64,000 nt of DNA from Synchiropus splendidus (lineage: Eukaryota > Chordata > Actinopteri > Syngnathiformes > Callionymidae). The stretch spans positions 10,579,001 through 10,643,000 of the forward strand of contig NC_071335.1 of the NCBI RefSeq assembly GCF_027744825.2, read 5' to 3'. The notes below the pieces were generated by a model that saw only the letters and a list, made by a program, of their open reading frames with translations, ran no database searches and had not been told where the DNA came from. Positions 1 through 10,400 of this stretch are shown piece by piece. Position 1 is the first letter of the stretch, and each line of letters opens with the position of its first letter. The position numbers and the translations under genes are program-made.

Positions 1-3000
1 TGTCCACAGCTATATTGCCACATGCTAATATCATTCATAAGGCATCCACTTAGTGGACAAACTGAACAATAAACTAGATTATCAATGATGTGCTGTGGCT
101 GAACCAAACCAGGTTTGTGGTCCCGTTCATATTTAAATGTCACTGTGTAAGACTTTCCATTGAGAGGGGGGGAAAATCTGCAAAGACAATAAAGTGTCCA
201 TCACTGTTTTTGGATGAAAAGATCCAAACAGCAAAGCATTTCAAAAAGTGTCAGGCTCACAGCCCTTCCATTGGTTTGAGCCGATGACATGATGCGAGTC
301 ACTGTGTGTCAGTGCACAGCCCAGAGTGCTGGGTAAACTTCCCATATTCACAAAATGCTATACTCTCCTATAAAATGCAGCAGGAATGAAATCTGTGTGG
401 CGAATGTGATTAGATAAGGATGCTGAGCTGTGGTTTAGGTGTACAAATGGCATTAGTCACTGCTGAGCAAACCTGTTACTCTGTGTTCGCCTGCACGCAC
501 ACACAAATATTAAACCAAGAGAGCGCCCGAGGCTACAGAAATCAGGACCTACATGGCACATAACAACAAAAATCAATCTTGAGATCCATCCAACTGCTTA
601 GGTCAGGGATGCGGTTGTTATTGTGGTCATAAGCTTCTTAACAGCCGCAACACTGTCATTAAAAACTGCCCTTTTCTGCACTACAGCTCTCACTTGTGTA
701 TGCATTGGAACCCAGGACTCAGCTAGTATAACAGTCGGCTGAAGAACGACATAACTATAGCAACTGCTTGCAGTTAGTGTTCCAAAAGGTGTATAGAAAT
801 CCAGATCATGATGGACAGTCACATGGATTTGGCCTGGCAGCTTGAGATGCCCCGGCACAGAAGCAGTGCCTGGAATTGAACAGCCTTTTTTTGTCCAGAT
901 TACACCCAATCACACCTGAGGGTCAGACGGCAACACAGTTATACCTATATTATGAAGTCATCAGGGAGTGTGTAATAGACACACATAAAAATTACGGCAG
1001 GGACACATGTTTATTAATGTGAATGTGGGTGGCTCATACCTCTTGACTCTGTCTGTATTGGCAAAATTTGATTATTCATAAGTATAGTTATTCTAACGGA
1101 GTCAGTATTTGAGCACTATATCAGAGAAACAATTCTAATGTGTGTAACATTTTTATCAAAAAAAGATAACTTAATTAAATAAAAACTAAATGTTATTATC
1201 AGGCTTTTTTTATTTCAACAAGATTTGGGTCTTCAACAGATATGAATTCCAAAAGCAATGCAAGACTAAAGAGGATTCAATTTCCTTAATTTCCTTTTTA
1301 CTTTTGGACAAGGTAGGCCCCTCCCAGTCCCAAGACCCCTTTCACTCCCATGACCCCCCATGTGCAGACATGAGGTCAAGCTCCACAGATCACAGAGAGG
1401 AGCCAGACGAAAAAGAGAGAAAGAAAAGGGAGGGATGGAGCGAGGGAGGAAGAGAAACCTAAAATCCGTCTTTCCTCCAAAAAGCAGGCCAAAACATCTA
1501 GAATCCCTCCTGCCCCGGGCCCCCTCCTCTAGCCCAGTTGTGTATAGAGGAGTCAGGGAGCACTCTTGCAGAAACATCAGCCCAGGGAAATTCAAATGAG
1601 AAGGAAATGGTGAGAGAGAGACACACAGGAGGAAGAATGAGAGAGAGGGAGCACAATAGTGAGAAAATGGGATAAAAGAATGCGTAGGGAGAGTGGTAGG
1701 TAGCAGTGAGGAAGGGGGAGGGGGGGTCTTAGGGAAGAGGTTGCTGAGGCTGCAGGTTAAGATAATGTGTCGATCTGAGCAGATTTGCAGGAGAACAATT
1801 TTATTCATTTTTTTTTATTACTCGCATCTTTCTCTGCTGTGGCTCTCACTCCTTATGTTGTCGAGTGTCCGTTTGTTTGTTTTTGGCATTAGTGTTACAA
1901 CTGCTGGTATGTGAGCGCTCGTGTATGTACACATGCATGCTGATGAGACTCGGAGTATAATTTATAAACACAAACATTCATATTCACAACAGCCGGCATG
2001 CCCGGTTCAACAGGAAATACAAACAAACATATTTAAGGATGCATCAGAGAGGCACAGGACTTGGCAGACCATGCCAAGAATGTAAAGAGGTTTCCATACT
2101 GCCAATATTCAAATATTATCAACGGGTTGCAGCGAGGTGAGAGCATAATTACACGGAAAAGTAGGCTTTGGGAGGAAAAAAAAAAATCACAGCTAGCATA
2201 TTCAGCTTTTAGAAGGCTATTTTAACGAACCCTGATTCAATTCTAAGTCAGCAGAAAGCAGTTTAATGTGGTTGGACAACAATGTAAAACAACTTAATTC
2301 CGACTTAGTTATCAGGACTAGATAAGATGGTCTTGATCTGTGGCGGGGAAATTCAACATAGACACTGGCACATATCAAAGACAAGCTATCAAACAACACA
2401 AGACAAATTAATACCATAGTATATAAACAACTGTAACAAAATTAATAAAATATAAGATTAGTAGATAGATAATACATACATAATGCATTATCTTTGTATC
2501 ATTTATAATATAAAAAAATATTGTCTTCAGTATACAATGTCCATTGTAATGACTTAGCAGATTTAATACAATTTTTCAATATTTTAATGCATTATTAATC
2601 CTCTCAGTCACTAGAATTGTCAATCTACATTAAGTGTTTAAATGCAAAATGATTAAAAAAGAATTATAAAGTGTATAAATCAGTTATAAGGCTGTTACAT
2701 GAGCTTCAGATGACAACTGTGGCTGGGAGAACGGAATATTAGTCCTTAAAGCAACAATGCATAACATTTAGACATAAATACATTATTTTCATATTTCCTG
2801 AGATGATTTCTCATAAATAAAAGATATTGATTTGTTGTCACCAATTAAGTAAGTGTCAAAACTTTCGCCTTTTCTTCATTCTGAAACGTGCAGTCGAAAT
2901 TAAGTTTTACTATCTGGGTCTATCGGTCTTGCAGCGGCTTCAGCTTCTCCCTGGATCCTGGCTCTCCTCACTGACTGAATCACTGAGTTAGATTTCTGAT

Positions 3001-4313
3001 GTTGAATGATAGATGAGTCCCTTTGAAAGTAGAGTGGTACCTCGGTTTTGGAACGTCCCGAACTTCGAAAAAAATCAGAGTTCGAACAAAAATTTCTAGA
3101 TTTTTTTGCTTCTGATTTCGAACGAAAATCCAGAACTCGGACGCCCCCGAAAAAAGCCAGAAAAAAACATAACGCGCGCAGACTGATCAGCCGACCCACA
3201 ACGCGCTTTGTTATTGTGTACAACGCAGCCTCTGTATGCAGACGTGTCCCGTTAGCTACATTTACCGACTGTTTTTTCTTCACATTGAGGTGTAAAACCT
3301 TTCCTGTCTCCGCACTGGACCGTGGTAGAGTGTCACAGGGGAGGTGCTCGCTCTCCACACTCTAGGGTTTGATGTCCTGTTGTGGGCTGGAGCTGGGACA
3401 GGGATGAGGCGAGTCTGGGACAGAGCGTTACTTGGTTTATGACTTTGTCACAGCCAAACTGCACAGAAGCGCACATTCAGAGCTGGACACGCACCGGGCA
3501 CCTCTTCACTTCTGGAGAGACGTCACTCACTCGGCAACCCCTCCCACATGCAGCGGCCACACACATAGAGGAACAGCGCACCTGCAGCAGACACTCTACA
3601 TTCACTCCTACAAAAGCCTATTATAAGGCTTGGAACGCATTATTTCTTTTTCCATTAATTGTAATAGGGAAAATCGATTCAGATTTCGAATAAATCGCTT
3701 CTCGAACGGCCTTCTGGAACGGATTGTGGTCGAGAACCGAGGTACCACTGTATAACATTACCAGTGTTGTGTATACTGTCATCTGTGATTATATTTTTCG
3801 CTGTTTCACCACAGCCTTTCCTCATAAACAAACAAAAACGTGGGATGGGGGCGGAACTTGAAAACTAGCATTACGACAACTTGCAATTACACTCACTCAC
3901 TCACTCAGACAAATCTCTTGAAAGGTTTTTCTTCGAGGCACCATGCTAACTAATGTAATGGGACAGTGCATACTGTTGCAAAGCAACTCATTATTAACCC
4001 ACATGAATTTTATCCATATCATTTGTATTAAATATATTTAATACAATACAGCAGGTGGTAGCAGCGCTGCAGAGCTCATCAACATTCACACTGCCAGCTG
4101 CAGCGAAGGAGGAACAAGAAAACCTTCAAAATGTCACCACAGAAACATGAAAGAATGGTAAAACCTTTTGTAAACCCACTTATCCCTTTTCCCATTTCTG
4201 TCATGAAAATGTAATCAAAATCTGTCCACAACCTTTTGGGTTATGTAGAATACAAAAAAAAAACAAGCCTTGAAAACAAAACCCCTCCCAAGGCAGATGT
4301 AATAACAACTCAC
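1..4313. other. zcchc7 intron after exon 3 (no gene seen)
   Basis: AT-rich intron sequence. Apart from the 3032-3750 MITE it seems to contain an older repeat around 2745-4130 into which the MITE jumped. 1370-1780 is purine-rich on the plus strand. Open frames here (for example 598-909 minus, 1266-1808 minus) have low-complexity or unrecognisable products. I looked for the zcchc7 zinc-knuckle exons on the minus strand and did not find them. Confidence 0.5.
3032..3750. mobile_element. mariner/Tc1-type MITE, 719 bp
   Basis: Ends are inverted: GAGTGGTACCTCGGTT at 3032 and the complement of CAGTGGTACCTCGGTTCTCG ending at 3750. Target TA dinucleotides flank both sides (3030-3031 and 3751-3752), which points to Tc1/mariner integration. 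Subterminal sequence beside both ends carries 'TTCGAA'-type repeats. Open frames inside show no transposase motif, so it is non-autonomous. It lies in the zcchc7 intron after exon 3, probably inside an older repeat. Confidence 0.75.
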
Positions 4314-4500
4314 CTGATGTAGCATCACGGTTGTTATCCAGGTTGAGTGAGATGGACTGGTCACCATCCTCTTTGCCTCGGCCAAGGATCATCCAATTCT
4401 CAAGACTGTCAGAATCTGACGAGTCTGTGTCGGAATCTGACGAGTCTGAGTCGGAATTAGAACTGCACAAGTCCACAACTTCTGGAACGTCAAGTTTCTT
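4314..4500 (-). CDS. zcchc7: zcchc7 second coding exon (exon 3)
   Basis: The exon follows TTTTCATCACCCAG and ends ACATCAG|GTGAGT, with 62 codons plus one base. It opens KKLDVPEVVDLCSSN, runs through an Asp-Ser dipeptide tract, then reads DSLENWMILGRGKEDGDQ and ISLNL. The ESWMLLG...DDILLNL segment of human ZCCHC7 is the match. The Asp-Ser tract is built from two near-identical 24-nt units at about 4410-4455 and could be phosphorylated by CK2. Confidence 0.85.
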
Positions 4501-6023
4501 CTGGGTGATGAAAAGTTTATTAGAGACGTGAAGCAACCATTGTTTCTCAACTACAAATTTAATAGCATGTTCTATATCCACAGTTTAACATTGAGTGCTG
4601 GGACTAGATCAACTTAGGTTTTAGTAACACTGCGATGTGCTCAATCGGATAGCAGGTGGGAGCAGTGTTATGGGTACCAGCGTCACTACGACGATATCGT
4701 GCAGAACTTTAAAAGATAAATAAACTCTGATAAAACTCACTAAGTAATCCTGTATGGCAGGGGGCTTATACAATAATAATAATCATGGAATATCTCTGGT
4801 CTATCTTTATGGTACACCACCCTGTGTGAGCTTCATAGTGTCTGAAACCAAATTTGAGTAAATCTATTCAAGTAAGTGGCTAATATTAGCGTCCCCACTG
4901 AGAGGCTTGAGCTCTCTCTCTGACAGGCGGAGCACTCTGTGTAGCACGCTCACCGTGCCCTCCACAGTAGCTTCCCACCAGTCAGATTTCATCGGGACGA
5001 AGCGTGGTGCAGCGTTTGAGTGCATCTGGACATAATAAGAGAAGCTGGGGAGACAGGTGTCCGGCTAAATAATCGTTTCATGACGATTATCACATTTTTA
5101 TAACCGCAGGAAGACATAATCGTATTCCCGATAAAAATTTGATTGAGCAGCCCTAATAACACCTGACCACAGCAAGCGTTGAAAAGACAAGTTTTGAGTG
5201 AGGAAAAGAAAGGTTCAATGCTGGGATACAGGGAGTGTCAGGTTGCTTCCATCCTTTAAATTTCTAACACAGTGGTTCATAAGAACAAGGTCAAGCAGCA
5301 AACACCGGGGCCAACAAAGCTACAGTGGCCTTTCTGCATGGAGTTTGCATGTTCTCTGTGTGGGTTTTCTCCAGGTTCTCTCATAGCCCAAAGACATGCT
5401 CATCAGGTCAATTGGACACTCTAAAATAGGCCCCAAGTGTGAGTGTGAATGGTGTGCGTGCCCTTCAATACACCGTTGACAGTGTGGAAACTCCACAGTG
5501 AGGCAGACGCTATTTGAAGCTCAACCAATCAAAATCCCCAAGGTACCATTACCTTTAACTGTAATAATAAGGTTACCTCTTGGGAGGGCGTGGAGGTCTG
5601 CACTCGGGGCAGCCGTTGACCTTTTGCAGCACAAACACTGGCATCGTCTTCTTCAGAAATGGTGATGTCAGGACCAGAGTCTATAACAATAACCTCCTCA
5701 AAAACAAAGGGTTTCTGCTCTCTCAAGAGGTTGTTCTTCTTTCTTTTGTTGCGTTCCACTGCTCTGATTTGTAGGTGTTCGTGGAGCAAGTCAACATTAG
5801 ACAGAGACTGCTGGACATCTGCTTCTTTGTCAATATCTTGCTGCTGATTATTCTCACTCTTTCCTTCATCGGCCTCTGTATCTTCCAAGTGGGCCGAGTA
5901 GTGGAGCTGACTGTAGAGTTGAAACTCAAGCTCGCTGTCGTCCTGCGAGCCCTCGGAGTCCCCTTCGCCCACATTGTAAAGGTCATCCTCAAACTCCTCC
6001 CGGTCCTGATAGCTACTGTACAT
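4314..6023 (-). CDS. zcchc7: zcchc7, first two coding exons (5' part of gene)
   Basis: N-terminal 211 codons of ZCCHC7, the zinc-knuckle subunit of the nuclear TRAMP complex. TRAMP pairs it with the poly(A) polymerase TENT4B and the helicase MTR4 to tag RNA for exosome decay in the nucleolus. The exons are 6023-5577 and 4500-4314, joined in phase 0. Diagnostic parts are EDDLY near the start, LEFQLYSQLHY, the acidic Asp/Ser tract, and LENWMILG followed by ISLNL, which match human EDDLY, VEFQLYSQIHY, VESWMLLG and ILLNL. The CCHC zinc knuckles come later and are not found in this window, so the gene runs off the left edge. Confidence 0.88.
4501..5576. other. zcchc7 intron 2 with repeat fragments
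   Basis: The 1.08-kb intron between the two coding exons. 5065-5155 resembles a widespread fish repeat that ends GAGCAGCCCTAATA and contains several AATCGT/ACGATT units. 5333-5470 resembles the common teleost interspersed repeat with 'gtttgcatgttct...gtgggttttctcc' and 'caaagacatg'. No other coding signal is seen. Confidence 0.45.
5577..6023 (-). CDS. zcchc7: zcchc7 first coding exon (exon 2)
   Basis: The exon begins at 6037 after the acceptor GTAGGCAG on the minus strand. The first true ATG is at 6023; two GTG codons just before it are not starts. It reads MYSSYQDREEFEDDLYNVGE, then an acidic stretch with ELEFQLYSQLHY, and ends SQE at the donor GAG|GTAACC. The start aligns residue for residue with human MFGGYETIEAYEDDLY. 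The 149 codons are rich in Asp, Glu, Ser and Gln and contain no folded domain. Confidence 0.88.
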
Positions 6024-6037
6024 CACCACGATGAATC

Positions 6038-9000
6038 CTGCCTACATGCATATACACCATCCACACCGAAGGACAAAGATGAACCTGTCGGAAAGATGAA
6101 GAGAACCAAAGATTAACCCAAAATACCCCATCAGACGCAGCTAATAGCAGAATTACACTCAAGACCATTGTGATCAACAAAGGCCATAAATAACAGACAA
6201 GGTTACTCACACTGATGATGTCAAAGGCCTGCTGTGTGACATTGGATGACACCACTGTATAAAAAAGAAGACAAGACGAAGGGTCCACATGAAAAGGGAT
6301 ATGTGTGGACCTCCGAACTGCTGCTTGTTTCGTTAGCTTCGCTCACCTAATCTAGCTATCTTAAGATCCAAATGCAATATATTAGATCCACACCAGTCTC
6401 CAGCAAGTTAAGTTGCATCGTTCACAAGTGTATCTCAAAAAGGCAATCAGGTGAGCTCACTTGTTCTAGGTCATTAGGTCACTACTGGCTTGTCAGTTAA
6501 TAGAAATGGCTTCTCAAAATCATGCCAAGACACGCTGAAATGTCTTGCCTCCTATTCTGATGGAGCTTATTGAAAGAGATTTCAACTGAAGACAGTGTAC
6601 AGACAGGGAAAAATTCAATCAATACAGAAGTTTGGGGATTTTTTTTGTACATTGTTTGCCATTTAACTCCCCAAATTAGATATGTAGTCAGCAATGCATG
6701 TGGTCAATACTTTCAAGTACAACTCTTTCTGCCAAAAAACAAAACTCACAATGAACAAATGAAAAGTCGTAGTCAAACTGAGTCGTAGTTCAAACTGACT
6801 TGCTGTTGAATTATGCTTGTTAACACAGCTACAGAACCTCACATGGTGTTAGTTTTTGAATACTGCCACTTAATTCAATAATTATAAATATAGTTTTGGT
6901 TCATCATTTGGCGTAATATTGCCACACTTTAATACTTTCTGTGTCGTTAATTTCCCCAATCTCTGGACCCCACACATACACAGTGTGGAAAGACCACTGG
7001 CTGTGGATCGTTGCTCTGTCCAGCCCTGCGTGTCCGTGCCATGATGGCTGGAGATGATTGGCTCCCAGACGGAACACACTGTAGCAACGCCTCGCTGGAC
7101 AGTCACAAGCTGCCCGCCGGGGATTTAAAGGACAGAAAGTCTTAGCAGCTGCTAGGGGAGCATGTCAGCTGTGTGTTAAAGCTTTAGCAAAGCACAGAAG
7201 CTTGAAGCCGACAAACGACCACAGCGCTGGTATAAACTGAGTTTTCCAACTTCTCCAGGGAACTTGACCTCTGAGGGCCCCCAATCAATGGGGTTTATGC
7301 TTGAGCCCGATCTTGCTATAAGGCACGAAGGTTTCCAACCAAACGGAGGGTATCATCTCTAAAATACTTGCAAAATTCAGCTCACAGACGACAAGACATT
7401 TGTCCCGGCCATTATTAGACTGGTCCAACTAAGTAGTGAATTAATTGGACTCCATTGTTTTTGAGAATGTGAGATTATTCTGAGTCATTACGAGGGCTGC
7501 AACTAGGGCTGAACGATATGGACAAAATATCACGCCTCAATATTGCATGGCAGGTATCTTGATATCGAGAGAGTCAAGGACTGCCAAGATCAAAGATGTT
7601 TTTCAGTGAGTTTGGAAGGGGACAACAGTCTATTATAGTTTATCTGCGCATGGGTCAGCCCTCCGGTGCACCGTTCCAGTTGTCCTCCCACACACAGTGT
7701 CACAGTAGGAGTGATCAAGTCACGCCAACAACATAATTTCGAATGACGCTGATGTTCCTCAAACCTGACCACCAACCCTCTCCTGCATGACCATGGTTTC
7801 TCTCAATACACTCCACACACCATCATTTTTGCAAAACGTGACCAGCACACCTCACTGTGCTCTGCGTCCTTGTTTTTTAATTAAACAAATTTCCATATTA
7901 CAAAGGAGGATTTTTTTTTTAAACTAAATCAGACGAAAAACAAACAAGTCAGTTATGGGTATTTCTCTAAAAATAACACGACTTGTTGGGATGCTGCAAA
8001 CCCTCCTCCCAGCTGAAGCAACGGAGATCAGCCAGCCAGCCAGCCACGGTGACATTTACCAATACTTCTCCATAGGAAGATGACAACCGAAATAGAATTT
8101 GCAAAATGTGCACCAACACAGTCAGTGACAGAGTTAAAAGAAGACATGGGCCTCAAATCATTGCACTGCATTCAAGCACAAGCAAGACGCTCACCAAGTG
8201 AAAGCCAAGGCCATAGGTTTACAGCAGCCAATAGCGCACATGGGCTACAGAATCTCACTCTCTAGACATGTAGTCAATCAACATTCTCATATCTAACAAC
8301 TGATTGGTGAAGTTTACATTGTGGGTTTGATCTATTCACTGTTTATTGAAAGGGGAATAAAAGTTATTTATTTTACATTAAACACTTTGGGTTTCGTATT
8401 GTTTACTTATTTTGCTTTAAAATTTTCTGTTTGCTGTTTATGTTTTCTATTCAGTGTTCAGTATTGTAATTTAAAAAAAAAAAAAAAAAACACCAACACG
8501 TACGATTGTAGAGGTGTACATGGTAATTTAAAAATTCAATATGCTGTACATCCATAAATTGTTGAAGCACTTGTGTCAAATGTTTTGAAACTTTATTTTT
8601 GAGTGTGAAATGCAGAACTCTGTCGGGTTCAGGTCAGGACTCAGTGCAGGCCACTCAAGTTCATCCACACCAGACTCTGTCATCCATGTCTTTATGGACC
8701 CTATGCTTTGTACACTAGGTGTACAGTCGTGTTGGAAGAGGAAGGGGACGCTCCAAACTGTTCCCACAAGGTTGGGAGCATGGAATTGTCCAAAATGTTT
8801 TGGTATCCATTCAAAGTTCCTTTCACTGGAACTAAGGGGCAACGTCCAACTCCTGAAAAACAACCCCACACCACAATTCCTACTGCACTCCACCAAATTT
8901 CACACTGCATCGCACAATGCAGTCTGAACCGTACCGTTCTCCTGGCAATCTCCAAACCCAGACTCGTCCATCAGATTGCCAGATGGAAAAGTGTGATTCA

Positions 9001-10309
9001 TCACTCGAGAGAAGAAGGCATCTCCACTGCTCCAAAGTCCAAAACCCATTCCGAGAAGCTCTCTGCGTACTTTACTTAGCAATTGACAGCAAACAAAGTC
9101 TGTGATCTCTTTGCACTACTTGCACACGATGACTGGGGAATATTTAGGATCCAGAAAACTTCCAGACTGGATTTGTTGCACAGGTGGCATGCTATGACAG
9201 TTCCACGCTGGAATTCACTGAGCTCCTGAGAGCGGCCCATTCTTTCACAAATGTTTGTCGACACAGTGCAGGCCTACGAGCTTGATCTTATACACCTGTG
9301 GCCAGGCCAAGTGATTAGGACACCTGATTCTGATCATTTGAATGGGTGAGCAAATAACTTTGGTGATATAGTGTACGTATACAGGCACGGACAGAGCCAA
9401 ACGGAGCAGTAGCACCGGAAACCGTAGGGCAGTGCAGCTGTTACTACCTGAACGTAGCTTGAGTCACAAGACACGATAGATCCATAACGCAACACATCCT
9501 TGTATGCTATCACTCATACGCCCTGTGGATCATGTCAGAAAATCCACTTTGCCTTCCGAAGCCGGCAAATGGACCGTAACACTACTTTCAGTTAATGTTA
9601 GATCTACAAAATGTAGTTTTAATTGGACTCGAAAAGGCATGTGAATTTGCAAAGCACTGTGGATTGCGGTCACCATGTTAACAGTGAACAGTGGAATCCA
9701 ATGCTGTGAAAGAGGAACATATCAGAGCAACGAAATAAGTATAAGAGCATAAGTATATAATGAGTATATCAAACAGCACACAAATAATGTGTGATTTCAG
9801 TAACTGGGCACGGATTTCCTATTTATTCCACAAGAGAAAATATGTATAAATAACGCTCAAGTGTTCCAGGAACTTATCATGACAAATAAATGGCAATTAA
9901 AACCGAGTAAATGCACGTCAAACATGTTTTATGTAAATTGACAGTAGTGATTGCAGCAGAAGCTGCTGCTGCTAGCCAGTTGCTAGTTAGCGTTCGGCTA
10001 TAAACGAGGCGATATTTAGGTTATATCTGCGGCTTGGAAATACAGGATCTGTGGTGGTTTACCAGTCAACGAGAACATGATAGCGGATATAGTTTTCCAC
10101 TTGTCATACCTCTACAAATAAAACAATTCTGTCTGACATGTGTCGAAACAACCTTCCCACGTGCTACCAGTAACCGGCAGAATGTAAACATTGAAGCGCT
10201 TTAGCCCCAAATACGCATAAAGAAACCCTGTTATGGGCAGCTTAACATCCCGTGTGCCCAGGACACGACTGAGAAATGGAATATTGATCACAAACAAACA
10301 CCTGATTAC
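6038..10309. other. zcchc7 intron 1
   Basis: The 4.3-kb intron between the presumed non-coding exon and the first coding exon. It holds the Tc1 pseudogene (8580-9373), a repeat fragment near 7498-7570 ('gggctgaacgatatgg'), a short CAGC array at 8026-8045 and poly-A at 8472-8490. Nothing coding is recognised. Confidence 0.5.
8580..9373 (-). pseudogene. decayed Tc1-like transposon with broken transposase
   Basis: Minus-strand frames give pieces of a Tc1 transposase. The start MGRSQELSEFQ is at 9240, the middle region contains [17 protein letters not shown], the core has WGCFSGVG, PLVPVKGTLN and MLPTLWEQFG, and the end has ELEWPALSPDLNPTE (the third catalytic acidic residue region). At least two or three frameshifts and an internal deletion separate them: about 210 codons remain of the usual 340. 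The right end is next to a target TA (9374-9375) and the left end is truncated. It lies in the first intron of zcchc7. Confidence 0.82.
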
Positions 10310-10400
10310 CTTAAATCATGAAACTGAGGCAGTTGGAGTTCCAGTGTTGATCTGAAGAACGACGCGAGACTATTCACTTCCGGGTTTGTTGGACGACAAA
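10310..10400 (-). promoter_or_regulatory. zcchc7: likely zcchc7 promoter and non-coding first exon
   Basis: The first coding exon of zcchc7 has only 14 nt of leader before its acceptor, so a non-coding exon must lie upstream. A good minus-strand donor AAG|GTAATC ends at 10310. An ETS/GABPA site, CCCGGAAGTG on the minus strand, lies at 10375-10384 in a small CpG-bearing patch, as is typical of TATA-less housekeeping promoters. The exact start and the exon itself are inferred. Confidence 0.45.

Noticed and set aside
598..909. 103-codon minus-strand open frame
   Set aside because: No recognisable domain and no zinc-knuckle cysteines, so not a missing zcchc7 exon. It could be repeat debris.
1266..1808. 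180-codon minus-strand open frame
   Set aside because: The product is Ser/Pro/Phe-rich low complexity, produced by a purine-rich plus strand. No family resemblance and no splice context.
3048..3365. Overlapping open frames of 105 and 152 codons
   Set aside because: They lie mostly within the MITE and are rich in Arg/Lys/Phe from its subterminal repeats; no transposase motif.
1..4313. Search for the zcchc7 zinc-knuckle exons
   Set aside because: No C-x2-C-x4-H-x4-C pattern with splice sites was found on the minus strand. They probably lie beyond the left edge, but a short exon could have been missed by eye.
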